Translations under genes and position numbers: made by a program
From: an uncultured Hoeflea sp.
GTDB lineage: Bacteria; Pseudomonadota; Alphaproteobacteria; Rhizobiales; Rhizobiaceae
Reading direction: 5' to 3'
Assembly (NCBI RefSeq): GCF_947501405.1
Contig: NZ_CANMVK010000001.1
Location: 62,001 to 126,000, forward strand
Length of the DNA: 64,000 nucleotides
Notes under the pieces: model-generated
The model's input: only the letters and a program-made list of their open reading frames with translations
Database searches by the model: none
What the model was told of the DNA's origin: nothing
Shown: piece by piece, positions 9,674 through 17,897 of the stretch
Layout: each line of letters starts with the position of its first letter
How positions within the stretch are numbered: the first letter of the stretch is position 1

Positions 9674-11131
9674 TCACACGCCGCTGGCCGGAATGCCGGT
9701 GCGCTCGACCTTGCGCGGCGAGGTCAGTTCCTTCCAGGTCGACAGCGCCTTGTTGGTCGGCGTGACCGGCGGGCGCTTGACAAACTGGCCGTGGCCTTCC
9801 TGGGTCTTGATCTCGCCGTCGTCGATGGCAACATGACCACGGGTTAGCGTATAGCGCGGCAGCCCCTTGACTTCCTTGCCTTCGAAGACGTTGTAATCGA
9901 TCGCCGATTGCTGGCTTCCGGCGGTGATGGTCTTGGATTTTTCGGGATCCCAGACCACCAGATCGGCATCGGCGCCGACCAGCACCGCGCCCTTTTTGGG
10001 ATAGGTGTTCAGGATCTTGGCGATGTTGGTGGAGGTAACGGCAACGAACTCGTTCATGGTCAATCGCCCGGTGGCGACACCGTAGGTCCACAGCATCGGC
10101 ATCCGGTCCTCAAGCCCGCCGGTGCCGTTGGGGATCTTGGTGAAATCGCCGACGCCGTAGCGCTTCTGCTCGGTGGTAAAGGCGCAGTGATCGGTGGCGA
10201 CCACCTGCAGCGATCCCGCCGACAGCCCGGCCCAGAGCGAATCCTGATGCATCTTGTTGCGGAAGGGCGGGCTCATCACCCGGCGCGCGGCATGGTCCCA
10301 ATCGGGATGGGCGTATTCGCTTTCGTCCAATGTCAGATGCTGGATCAGCGGCTCGCCCCACACCCGCATGCCCTTCTGGCGGGCGCGGCGGATCGCCTCG
10401 TGGCTTTGTTCGCAGGAGGTGTGCACGACATAGAGCGGGGTGCCGGTCATGTCGGCAATCATGATGGCGCGGTTGGTGGCTTCGCCCTCGACTTCGGCCG
10501 GCCGCGAGAACGCGTGCGCCTCGGGGCCATTGTTGCCTTCTGCGAGAAGCTTCTGCTGGAGCTGGGCCACCACGTCGCCGTTTTCGGCGTGAACCATGGC
10601 AATGCCGCCCAGTTCGCCGACGCGGGAGAACGAGGAGTACATCTCGTCATCATCGACCATCAATGCGCCTTTATAGGCCATGAAGTGCTTGAAGGTGGTG
10701 ATGCCCTTGTCCTTGACCACGGTTTCCATCTCGTTGAACACCTGCTCGCCCCACCAGGTGATCGCCATGTGGAAGGAATAGTCGCAATTGGCGCGGGTCG
10801 ATTTGTTGTCCCACATCTGGATCGCCTCGAGCAGCGACTGGCCCGGCGCGGGCAGGGCGAAATCGATCACCATGGTGGTGCCGCCCGACAGCGCCGCGCG
10901 GGTGCCGCTTTCGAAATCATCGGTCGAATAGGTGCCCATGAACGGCATTTCGAGATGGGTGTGCGGATCGATGCCGCCGGGCATCACATAGCAGCCGGTG
11001 GCATCGAGCGACTTGTCGCCGACCAGATTGGGGCCAATGGCGGTGATCACCCCGCCCTCGATCATCACATCCGCCTTGTAGGTCAGATCGGCGGTAACGA
11101 TGGTTCCGTTCTTGATGACAGTGGTGCTCAT
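9674..11131 (-). CDS. hydA: dihydropyrimidinase (D-hydantoinase)
   Basis: Second step of reductive pyrimidine breakdown: opens dihydrouracil or dihydrothymine to the N-carbamoyl-beta-amino acid. The 485-residue length is normal. Binuclear zinc ligands are visible: HTH in GGIDPHTHLEMPF (about 57-59), the Lys to be carbamylated in TFKHFMAYKGAL (about 150), HAENGD, HTSCEQSHEA and the Asp in VATDHCAFTTEQK. It starts at 11131; the stop of the DUF559 reading frame overlaps this ATG. It is the first pyrimidine enzyme gene downstream of the inserted DUF559 cassette, so its expression may depend on read-through across that cassette or on a promoter inside it. Confidence 0.95.
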   Translation of the reverse strand: MSTTVIKNGTIVTADLTYKADVMIEGGVITAIGPNLVGDKSLDATGCYVMPGGIDPHTHLEMPFMGTYSTDDFESGTRAALSGGTTMVIDFALPAPGQSLLEAIQMWDNKSTRANCDYSFHMAITWWGEQVFNEMETVVKDKGITTFKHFMAYKGALMVDDDEMYSSFSRVGELGGIAMVHAENGDVVAQLQQKLLAEGNNGPEAHAFSRPAEVEGEATNRAIMIADMTGTPLYVVHTSCEQSHEAIRRARQKGMRVWGEPLIQHLTLDESEYAHPDWDHAARRVMSPPFRNKMHQDSLWAGLSAGSLQVVATDHCAFTTEQKRYGVGDFTKIPNGTGGLEDRMPMLWTYGVATGRLTMNEFVAVTSTNIAKILNTYPKKGAVLVGADADLVVWDPEKSKTITAGSQQSAIDYNVFEGKEVKGLPRYTLTRGHVAIDDGEIKTQEGHGQFVKRPPVTPTNKALSTWKELTSPRKVERTGIPASGV

Positions 11132-11553
11132 GATGGTGTTCCCCTGTGAAGGCGGTGATCGGGCTCCTCTCCCCGCCGGGGAGAGGGATAGGAAGGCACT
11201 GCGAAGCGAAGCTGAGCAGATGCCTGAGTTGGGTGAGGGGGCTTCAGGCGCCCCTCGAGCGCGGCAAGAATGGTGTCCAGAACGGCGGCCCGCCCGAACG
11301 CGATTTCGTCATTCCAGAACCGGAGCACGCTGTAGCCGCTCTGTGTCAGCCATGCCGTGCGTTTGGCGTCTTCGGTCTCGATCAAGGCGTGATGGCTGCC
11401 ATCCAGTTCGACGACCAGTTTCTGAGTGCGGCAGCAGAAATCGCAGATGTATTGCCCCAACCGGACCTGGCGGCTGAAGCGGAAGCCGTTGAGCTGCCGA
11501 TTGCGCAATTCAAACCACAGCAAGTGCTCGCCGTCGGTGGGTTGTTTGCGCAT
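11128..11553 (-). CDS. DUF559 endonuclease-like protein
   Basis: Compact nuclease-fold protein of 141 residues counted from the ATG at 11553. The frame is open upstream to 11691, through the right-hand inverted repeat, where it encodes low-complexity PPGER-type peptide that is probably not translated. The core (MRKQPTDGEHLLWFELRN...) shows the DUF559/PD-(D/E)XK pattern: Asp38 in YICDF, Glu49-Leu-Asp-Gly-Ser-His in VVELDGSHH, then the aromatic-rich SGYSVLRFWNDEI. This family is related to very-short-patch-repair endonucleases. After residue 103 the frame reads through the left inverted repeat and ends with a stop overlapping the hydA ATG. The biological role is unknown; its place between terminal repeats suggests a self-spreading cassette. 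Confidence 0.75.
   Translation of the reverse strand: MRKQPTDGEHLLWFELRNRQLNGFRFSRQVRLGQYICDFCCRTQKLVVELDGSHHALIETEDAKRTAWLTQSGYSVLRFWNDEIAFGRAAVLDTILAALEGRLKPPHPTQASAQLRFAVPSYPSPRRGEEPDHRLHRGTPS
11162..11186 (+). repeat. left terminal inverted repeat of the DUF559 cassette
   Basis: 25-base near-palindrome beginning GGCTCCTCTCCCC and ending GGGGAGAGG. It is the inverted partner of 11635-11659 with one mismatch at base 14. It can fold into a strong hairpin in RNA or single-stranded DNA. Confidence 0.85.
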
Positions 11554-11634
11554 TTGGGGCGCCAGCGCTTTGGTCGCGGACAACGGTTTCGCGGCGAAGA
11601 CCCCCTCACCCGGTCCCCGCGCGGCGGCGCCCGA

Positions 11635-11659
11635 CCTCTCCCCGGGGGGGAGAGGAGCC
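11635..11659 (-). repeat. right terminal inverted repeat of the DUF559 cassette
   Basis: 25-base near-palindrome beginning CCTCTCCCC and ending GGAGCC. Its reverse complement equals the left repeat at 24 of 25 bases. It lies between the DUF559 start and the aldolase stop. Confidence 0.85.
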
Positions 11660-11713
11660 TGATTGCCGGCGCTGAGCGGTTTTCCAATCATTCGGCTATT
11701 TCAACTCTCATGT

Positions 11714-12475
11714 TCACTCCGCGTAGCCTGGGTTCACGCGGTCGAGCACTCGTTTCATCTCCTCGAAATGCGAGAACTCGGCGTCCTTGTAGGTTTCCCA
11801 TTCGCGGGCGACGCCTTCGGCCATCTCGTCGCTCATCACATTGAGCGGCTGGCCGGTGGAATAGGCCTGCACCATGGTGCGGGAGGCGCGTTCGAGGTGG
11901 TACATGGCGTCAAAGGCTTCGGCCACCGTGGGCGCCAGCGTGGTGACGCCGTGATTGGCCATCATGACCGCGGAATGATTGCCGATTGTGGAGGCGATGC
12001 GCTCGCCCTCGGCTTCCTCCGATGCGATGCCGCCGAACGACATATCCATCGCCAGCCGGTTGAAAAACCGCGCCGTGACCTGATCGACCGGCTTGATCGA
12101 GGGGTCTTTCAGGCAGGCCAGTGTTGTGGCGTAAGGCGGATGGATATGCAGCGCCACGCGGGCATGTGGCACCCGACGGTGGATTGCGGAATGGATCGAC
12201 CAGGCTGAAGGATCGGGGGCATCCTCGCGTTCCATGGTGCTCGGGTCATCGGCGTCGACGAGCAGCAGTTCACTCGCCTTGGCGCGTGAAAAGTGCTTCC
12301 AGCGCGGATTGATCAGAAACTTCTTGCCGTCCGGCGAGAAGGCGGCCGAAAAATGATTGGCGACGCCCTCGTGCCAGTCGTAATAGGCCGCAAGCCGGAG
12401 CGCGGCCGCGAGATCAATGCGCAACTGCTGTTCATCGACGCGGTCGATGGGGAGGACTTTAGCGGTCTGTGTCAT
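11714..12475 (-). CDS. class II aldolase/adducin family protein
   Basis: Protein of 253 residues with the class II aldolase/adducin fold. Metal-binding histidines are visible in VALHIHPPYATTLA (about 128-141) and NHGVTTLAP (about 180), and the N-terminal RLAAYYDWHEGVANHFS is typical of the family. Members include fuculose-phosphate aldolase and many proteins of unknown reaction found in catabolic operons. It lies between the carbamoylase gene and the inserted cassette, on the same strand. The standard reductive pyrimidine pathway has no aldolase step, so its job here is not known; acting on a side product or a different ring compound is possible. Confidence 0.85.
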   Translation of the reverse strand: MTQTAKVLPIDRVDEQQLRIDLAAALRLAAYYDWHEGVANHFSAAFSPDGKKFLINPRWKHFSRAKASELLLVDADDPSTMEREDAPDPSAWSIHSAIHRRVPHARVALHIHPPYATTLACLKDPSIKPVDQVTARFFNRLAMDMSFGGIASEEAEGERIASTIGNHSAVMMANHGVTTLAPTVAEAFDAMYHLERASRTMVQAYSTGQPLNVMSDEMAEGVAREWETYKDAEFSHFEEMKRVLDRVNPGYAE

Positions 12476-12550
12476 GCCTGTTGTCTCCGTTGCTGCCGTT
12501 TCGGTGCGATCCTGCCAGCCGCCGCGCGAACCGGGAGGCCACCGGTTGCT

Positions 12551-13801
12551 CTACTCCACCACCCCGGCGGTTTCGACCACCGCATGCATTAGCACGTCGG
12601 CGCCGGCGGCGGCCCATTCCTTGGAAATGTCTTCGGCTTCGTTGTGGCTGAGGCCATCGACGCAGGGGCACATTACCATGGAGGTCGGGGCGACGCGGTT
12701 GATCCAGCAGGCGTCGTGGCCTGCACCGGAGATGATATCCATGTGCGAATAGCCCAGCCGCTCGGCGGCGTCGCGGACCGCCTTGACGCAGTCATGATCG
12801 AATTCCGGCGGGTCGAACTGGCCGACGATCTCGGCCTCGAAGCTCACGCCCAGCGCGTCACACAGCTTCGGCGCTTCCGCCATCAGTCGGTCGACCATGC
12901 CGTTCAAGGTATCGAGTTCATGGCTGCGGAAATCGATGGTGAAGACCGCCTTGCCGGGGATGATGTTGCGCGAATTCGGGTAGACATCGATATGGCCGAT
13001 GGCGCCGACGGCATTGGGGGCATTGTCCATGGCGATTTCATGCACCAGCTCGGTGATTTGGGCGAGGCCGCGACCGGCGTTCTTGCGCATCGGCATCGGG
13101 GTGGAGCCGGTGTGGCTTTCCTTGCCGGTGACCGTGCACTGGATCCAGCGCAGGCCCTGGCCATGGGTGACGACGCCGATATCCTTGCCTTGCGCCTCGA
13201 GAATTGGGCCCTGCTCGATATGGAGTTCGAACAGCGCGTGCATCTTGCGCGCGCCCACCTCCTCGTCGCCCTTCCAGCCGATGCGTGTCAGTTCGTCGCC
13301 GAAGCGCTTGCCCTTGGCGTCGACCCGGTCATAGGCCCAGTCCTGTTCGAGCACGCCGGCGAACACGCCCGAAGCGAGCATGGCGGGTGCAAAACGGGTG
13401 CCTTCTTCATTGGTCCAGTTGACGACAACGATGGGGTGTTTTGTCTTGATGCAGAGATCATTGAGCGTGCGCACAAGCTCGAGACCGCCGAGCACGCCCA
13501 GCACACCGTCGTATTTGCCCCCCGTTGGCTGGGTGTCGAGGTGGGAGCCGACATAGACCGGCAGCGCATCGGGATCGGTGCCGGGCCGGGTCATGAACAT
13601 GTTACCCATGGTGTCGACGCCCATGGTCAGTCCCGCCTCCTCGCACCAGCGCTGGAACAGCTTGCGGCCTTCGCCGTCCTCATCGGTCAGGGTCTGGCGG
13701 TTGTTGCCGCCGGCCACGCCGGGGCCGATCTTGGCCATCTCCATGAGCGAATCCCACAGCCGGTCGGCGTTGATGCGAAGATTTGCTGCGGGTGCGGACA
13801 T
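12551..13801 (-). CDS. hyuC: Zn-dependent N-carbamoyl-beta-alanine / N-carbamoyl-L-amino acid hydrolase
   Basis: M20-family amidohydrolase of 416 residues; third step of reductive pyrimidine breakdown, splitting N-carbamoyl-beta-alanine to beta-alanine, CO2 and ammonia. Zinc ligands and catalytic residues are in place: SHLDTQPTGGKYDG (about 86-99), NWTNEEGTRF (about 130-139), HIEQGPILE (about 194) and the C-terminal SGAGHDACWINRVAPTSM with CPCVDGLSHNEAED. The dimerisation domain is present between them. Bacterial beta-ureidopropionases and L-carbamoylases share this family; neighbours hydA, bauA and mmsA favour the beta-ureidopropionase role. Confidence 0.93.
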   Translation of the reverse strand: MSAPAANLRINADRLWDSLMEMAKIGPGVAGGNNRQTLTDEDGEGRKLFQRWCEEAGLTMGVDTMGNMFMTRPGTDPDALPVYVGSHLDTQPTGGKYDGVLGVLGGLELVRTLNDLCIKTKHPIVVVNWTNEEGTRFAPAMLASGVFAGVLEQDWAYDRVDAKGKRFGDELTRIGWKGDEEVGARKMHALFELHIEQGPILEAQGKDIGVVTHGQGLRWIQCTVTGKESHTGSTPMPMRKNAGRGLAQITELVHEIAMDNAPNAVGAIGHIDVYPNSRNIIPGKAVFTIDFRSHELDTLNGMVDRLMAEAPKLCDALGVSFEAEIVGQFDPPEFDHDCVKAVRDAAERLGYSHMDIISGAGHDACWINRVAPTSMVMCPCVDGLSHNEAEDISKEWAAAGADVLMHAVVETAGVVE

Positions 13802-13875
13802 GGAAATTCCTCCAGACTTTCGGTCATTGATGCTGCCCGGAGCCGGGTCCGGAACAGCGAAGTTGTCTCTCCCGA

Positions 13876-15366
13876 TCAGCTCGGGAAGGTGAAGACTGCG
13901 CCGGATTTGATGCCGTTGGGCCAGCGCGAGGTTATGGTCTTGAGCCTTGTATAGAAACGCACGCCCTCGGGGCCGTAGATCGAGTGATCGCCGAACAGCG
14001 AGCGCTTCCAGCCGCCGAAGGAATGGTAGGCCACCGGCACCGGAATCGGCACATTGATGCCGACCATGCCGACTTCGATGGAATCGGAAAAGGCGCGCGC
14101 GGCGTCGCCATCGCGGGTGAAGATCGCAGTGCCGTTGCCATATTCATGATCGTTGATCATCTGAACGGCGGCGTCGAAGCTGCCGGCGCGAACCACCGAG
14201 AGCACCGGGCCGAAGATTTCTTCCTTGTAGATGGTCATGTCGGTTGTGACCCGGTCGAACAGGGTGCCGCCGACGAAATAACCATCCTCGTAGCCTTGCA
14301 GCGAGAAGCCGCGGCCATCGACCACCAGATCGGCGCCTTCCTTGACGCCCTGATCGATGTAGCCCAGCACCTTTTGCTGGTGCTGCTTGGTGACCACCGG
14401 GCCCATCTCGGCGCTGTCATCGGTGGCCGGGCCGATCTTCAGCGCCTCGACGCGCGGCTTGAGCTTGGCGACCAGGGCGTCGGCGGTCTTTTCGCCCACC
14501 GGGACTGCGACCGAGATGGCCATGCAGCGTTCTCCGGCAGATCCGTAGCCCGCACCCATCAGCGCATCGGCGGCCTGGTCCATGTCGGCGTCGGGCATGA
14601 CGACCATGTGGTTCTTGGCGCCGCCGAGCGCCTGCACGCGCTTGCCGTTGGCGGTGCCGCGCGAATAGACATACTCAGCAATCGGGGTGGAGCCGACGAA
14701 ACTGACGGCCTTGATGTCGGGGTGATCGAGCAGCGTGTCGACGGCGAGCTTGTCGCCATGCACGATGTTGAGCACACCCTCGGGGAAGCCTGCTTCCTGA
14801 AACAGTTTCCAGGCCAGCATCGGCGCCGAGGGGTCGCGTTCGGACGGCTTGAGCACAAAGGTGTTCCCGCAGGCCACCGCAATCGGATACATCCACATCG
14901 GCACCATGGCCGGGAAGTTGAACGGGGTGATGCCGGCGACGACGCCCAAGGGTTGGCGGTCGGCGATGGAATCGACGCCTGGGCCGACATTGCGGGAAAA
15001 ATCGCCCTTGAGCAGATTGGGAATGCCGCAGGCAAACTCCACCACCTCGATGCCGCGGGCAACTTCGCCCAGCGCATCATCATGGGTCTTGCCGTGTTCG
15101 CGGGAGATTTCGCGGGCAATGTCGGCCGCATGGCGGTCGAGCAATTCCTTGAACTTGAACATGAAGCGCGCGCGCTTGAGTGGCGGCATCGCCGCCCAGG
15201 CCGGCAAGGCTGCCTTGGCGTTGGCGACGGCGGCGTTGATTTCCTCGACCGTCGACAATGGCAGTTCGGCGATCTGTTCGCCGGTGGCGGGGTTGAAGAC
15301 CGGCGAACGGCGGTCGGAGGCGGAGATCGCCTGTTTGCCGCCGATGGCGTTTTCAATAATCTGCAT
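13876..15366 (-). CDS. mmsA: methylmalonate-semialdehyde dehydrogenase (CoA-acylating)
   Basis: Aldehyde dehydrogenase of 496 residues that turns malonate semialdehyde into acetyl-CoA and methylmalonate semialdehyde into propionyl-CoA, the last step for uracil and thymine carbon. The catalytic Cys lies in GSAGERCMAISVAVPVG (about 284), and the NAD region contains FVGSTPIAEYVYSRGTANGKR; the stretch GAKNHMVVMPDADMDQAADAL is diagnostic for MmsA. It starts two bases after the bauA stop, so the two genes are tightly coupled. The enzyme also serves valine and inositol breakdown, but this copy clearly belongs to the pyrimidine set. Confidence 0.95.
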   Translation of the reverse strand: MQIIENAIGGKQAISASDRRSPVFNPATGEQIAELPLSTVEEINAAVANAKAALPAWAAMPPLKRARFMFKFKELLDRHAADIAREISREHGKTHDDALGEVARGIEVVEFACGIPNLLKGDFSRNVGPGVDSIADRQPLGVVAGITPFNFPAMVPMWMYPIAVACGNTFVLKPSERDPSAPMLAWKLFQEAGFPEGVLNIVHGDKLAVDTLLDHPDIKAVSFVGSTPIAEYVYSRGTANGKRVQALGGAKNHMVVMPDADMDQAADALMGAGYGSAGERCMAISVAVPVGEKTADALVAKLKPRVEALKIGPATDDSAEMGPVVTKQHQQKVLGYIDQGVKEGADLVVDGRGFSLQGYEDGYFVGGTLFDRVTTDMTIYKEEIFGPVLSVVRAGSFDAAVQMINDHEYGNGTAIFTRDGDAARAFSDSIEVGMVGINVPIPVPVAYHSFGGWKRSLFGDHSIYGPEGVRFYTRLKTITSRWPNGIKSGAVFTFPS

Positions 15367-15368
15367 GG

Positions 15369-16697
15369 TCAGGCAACCTCGTTGAGTACGCTGCGAACGC
15401 AGTCGATCAGTTCGTCAATTTGTGATTTGGAGATGATCAGCGGCGGCGACAGCGCGATGATGTCGCCGGTAGTACGGATCAGCGCGCCTTTTTCCCAGGC
15501 GCGGACAAAGGCGGAAAACGCCCGCTTGGTCGGCTCGCCGGCGATCGGTTCGAGTTCGATGGCGCCCACCAGTCCGATGTTGCGGATGTCGATGACATGC
15601 GGTTCGCCCTTGAGCGAGTGCAGCGCCTCTTCCCAGTAGGGCGCGAGTTCGGCGGCGCGTTCGAAAAGACCTTCCTGCTTGTAGGTTTCCAGTGTGCCAA
15701 GTGCTGCGGCGCAAGCGATCGGATTGCCCGAATAAGTGTAGCCGTGAAAGAACTCGATCAGGTGTTCGGGCCCCTGCATGAAGGCATCGTGAATCTCGGC
15801 GGTCACGAACACCGCGCCCATCGGCACCACGCCATTGGTCAGCCCCTTGGCGGTGACGATGATGTCGGGCTTGATGTCGAAATGCTGGGCCGCAAAGGCG
15901 CTGCCGAGCCGGCCGTAGCCGGTAATGACCTCGTCGAAGATCAGCAGGATGCCATGCCGGGTGCAGATCTCGCGAAGCCGTTTGAGGTAGCCCTTCGGCG
16001 GGATCAGCACGCCGGTCGAGCCCGCCACGGGTTCGACAATGACTGCGGCGATGGTCGAGGGATCGTGCAGGGTGACGATGCGTTGCAACTCGTCCGCCAG
16101 ATCCGCACCGTGTTCGGGTTCACCGCGGGTAAAGGCATTTTTGTCTGGCTGGTGGGTATGGGGCAGGTGGTCGACACCGGTCAGCAGCGTCCCGAACATC
16201 TTGCGGTTGGCGACGATGCCGCCCACCGAAATGCCGCCAAAATTGACACCGTGATAGCCGCGCTCGCGGCCGATCAGCCGGAAACGCGAGCCATCGCCTC
16301 TGGCGCGGTGATAGGCAAGCGCCACCTTGAGCGCCGTCTCCACCGATTCCGAGCCGGAATTGGTGTAGAGCACATTGGCCATGTTGTCCGGCGCAATGTC
16401 CATCAGCCGGTTGGCCAGCTCGAACGCCTTGGGGTGGCCCATCTGAAAAGCCGGGGCATAATCGAGTTCGCCCGCCTGTTGCCGGATCGCCTCGGTGATT
16501 AGCGGGCGGCAATGGCCGGCGTTGACGCACCAGAGCCCGGCGGTGCCATCAAGAATTTGGCGGCCGTCGGCTGCGGTGAAATGCATGTCCTTGGCGGCCA
16601 CCATCATCCGCGGGTTCTGCTTGAACTGGCGGTTGGCGGTGAACGGCATCCAGAACGCGCGCAGGTCGTTGGGGGTGGTATTTAGCCGGTTCGACAT
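15369..16697 (-). CDS. bauA: beta-alanine:pyruvate aminotransferase (omega-amino acid aminotransferase)
   Basis: Class III PLP aminotransferase of 442 residues. It moves the amino group of beta-alanine (or 3-aminoisobutyrate from thymine) to pyruvate, giving malonate or methylmalonate semialdehyde. The PLP lysine is in IIVTAKGLTNGVVPMG (about 288) and the pyridine-binding Asp in LLIFDEVITGYGRLGS (about 255-258). The N-terminal start FWMPFTANRQFKQNPRMM is typical of beta-alanine:pyruvate transaminases. It is the first gene of the minus-strand locus, divergent from the RutR-like regulator, and the product feeds directly to MmsA. Confidence 0.93.
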   Translation of the reverse strand: MSNRLNTTPNDLRAFWMPFTANRQFKQNPRMMVAAKDMHFTAADGRQILDGTAGLWCVNAGHCRPLITEAIRQQAGELDYAPAFQMGHPKAFELANRLMDIAPDNMANVLYTNSGSESVETALKVALAYHRARGDGSRFRLIGRERGYHGVNFGGISVGGIVANRKMFGTLLTGVDHLPHTHQPDKNAFTRGEPEHGADLADELQRIVTLHDPSTIAAVIVEPVAGSTGVLIPPKGYLKRLREICTRHGILLIFDEVITGYGRLGSAFAAQHFDIKPDIIVTAKGLTNGVVPMGAVFVTAEIHDAFMQGPEHLIEFFHGYTYSGNPIACAAALGTLETYKQEGLFERAAELAPYWEEALHSLKGEPHVIDIRNIGLVGAIELEPIAGEPTKRAFSAFVRAWEKGALIRTTGDIIALSPPLIISKSQIDELIDCVRSVLNEVA

Positions 16698-16793
16698 GGC
16701 TGACGCGCCTCCTGACGCCTGGGGTTCCCGATCTTCAAGTCATTTTGCGAATTCGCAGGCTTGGTCTTGAGCGCCAAGCTGTGTTACGAATTC

Positions 16794-16811
16794 TTGACTG
16801 TTTGATAAAAC
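16794..16811 (-). promoter_or_regulatory. candidate operator upstream of bauA
   Basis: On the minus strand this reads GTTTTATCAAACAGTCAA. The same pattern, GTTTTATCAAAAGGTCAA, occurs on the plus strand at 26866-26883 upstream of preT; 16 of 18 bases agree, including an unbroken 11-base block. It sits 97 bases before the bauA start and 119 before the regulator start. A shared site for the RutR-like regulator or another factor is inferred. Confidence 0.5.
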
Positions 16812-16929
16812 TCTAACAGGGCCAAATATCCGGTCAAGGCCAATTGTCGCGGGAAACGACGGGTTAACGGGGACCGGCAACAGATAAATTGAACAGGGCA
16901 GGGGGGCGCTCAACTTGAAGGCACGGGCG

Positions 16930-17547
16930 ATGGAAACCCAGCGCAAGACGCGCATTCAGATGGAAAACGAGGAACGCATCCTCGACGCCGCCCTTGAAGT
17001 GTTTTCCGCGCACGGTTTTCGCGGCGCAACAATCGACCAGATTGCCGACCATGCCGGCATGTCTAAACCCAATCTTCTCTATTATTTCCGCCGCAAGCAG
17101 GACATGTATGAGGCGCTGATCGCTCGGCTGCTCGACACCTGGCTTGAACCCCTAAAAGAGCTCGACGCGGTGGGCGATCCCTTGCCGGAGCTGCAATGCT
17201 ATATCCGCCGCAAGCTGGAGATGGCCAGGGACTTTCCGCGGGAAAGCCGGCTGTTCGCCAATGAGATTCTTCAGGGCGCGCCGCGCATCAAGCGATTGCT
17301 GGAAAGCGAGCTCAAGCCACTGGTCGATGAGAAGGCGGAAGTGCTGGCCGGCTGGATGAAGGACGGCAAGATCAACACGGTCGACCCGCGGCATCTGATC
17401 TTTTCGATCTGGTCGACCACCCAGCACTACGCCGATTTTGACGTCCAGGTGCAGGTCATTCTGGGACCGGATCTGGGTGCTGAAGGCCGCTTCGAGGATG
17501 CGGCGCGCTATCTCGATAAGCTGTTTCTTGACGGGCTCAAGCCTTGA
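16930..17547 (+). CDS. rutR: TetR-family regulator, RutR-like pyrimidine regulator
   Basis: DNA-binding protein of 205 residues starting at the ATG at 16930, which has GAAGG eight bases upstream; a TTG five codons earlier is less likely. The helix-turn-helix ILDAALEVFSAHGFRGATIDQIADHAGMSKPNLLYYFRRKQDMYEAL is at about 15-60. The C-terminal part (DFPRESRLFANEILQGAPRIKRLL, then DPRHLIFSIWSTTQHYADFDVQVQ) matches the RutR ligand domain, which binds uracil in Escherichia coli. The gene is divergent from the bauA operon, as expected for its controller. The classical RutR box was not seen in the gap; see the candidate operator at 16794-16811. Confidence 0.85.
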   Translation: METQRKTRIQMENEERILDAALEVFSAHGFRGATIDQIADHAGMSKPNLLYYFRRKQDMYEALIARLLDTWLEPLKELDAVGDPLPELQCYIRRKLEMARDFPRESRLFANEILQGAPRIKRLLESELKPLVDEKAEVLAGWMKDGKINTVDPRHLIFSIWSTTQHYADFDVQVQVILGPDLGAEGRFEDAARYLDKLFLDGLKP

Positions 17548-17897
17548 ATTGAAGGCGCTCAGGCCCTTCGCATCCGCGCGTTCTGACCGGCTGCGATGAT
17601 ATCCTTCGTCATACGGCCGGGGTTCGGCAACCTTCTGAACGAGCCAGTGCAAAATCATGCGTCCGGTTCCGGAGCAAGCTGCCGGGCGCCGCCACCGACC
17701 CTCCAAATCCATCTGACAATTGGTTGTCCGGCGCATGCCGGCCTTGTTCGATTCCGCTTGATTCAAAACACACGGGATCCGCCCAGAACGCAATCTTGGC
17801 GCAAGCAGTGCGAACTATCCTGTCTGTCACATCTATCGCCAGGCGCCCCAGCTCAGTTGCAGCCGTGGGATCGCATCGGACAATGAAAGGGCCATTG
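17548..17897. other. 350-bp gap between rutR and an SDR gene
   Basis: No convincing gene, repeat or terminator was seen. An open frame runs through the last part into the SDR gene, but its codons lack any recognisable protein signal. The SDR promoter presumably lies here. Confidence 0.6.

Larger units (their letters stand above)
11162..11659. mobile_element. DUF559 cassette bounded by palindromic inverted repeats
   Basis: A 498-bp segment bounded by a 25-base terminal repeat. The left copy (11162-11186) and the reverse complement of the right copy (11635-11659) match at 24 of 25 positions, and each copy is itself nearly palindromic (CCTCTCCCC facing GGGGAGAGG). A second, inner inverted pair follows: GGGTGAGGGGGCTTC at 11231-11245 against the complement of 11596-11611. 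The flanks read TGATCG on the left and TGATTG on the right, a possible but imperfect 6-bp target duplication. The only gene inside is the DUF559 nuclease. No transposase is present. It interrupts the pyrimidine locus between the aldolase-like gene and hydA. Confidence 0.65.

Noticed and set aside
9908-11149. Plus-strand open frame opposite dihydropyrimidinase
   Set aside because: Antisense shadow with repetitive His/Gly composition and no ribosome site.
13984-15639. Long plus-strand open frame opposite mmsA
   Set aside because: It mirrors codons of a clear methylmalonate-semialdehyde dehydrogenase and has no recognisable domain.
16817-16850. Classical enterobacterial RutR box in the bauA/rutR gap
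   Set aside because: Half-like pieces (GGTCAA, GGCCAA) occur but do not form the symmetric TTGACCANNTGGTCAA pattern.
16740-16955. Short minus-strand open frame in the bauA/rutR gap
   Set aside because: It covers the regulatory region, has no ribosome site and encodes no recognisable protein.
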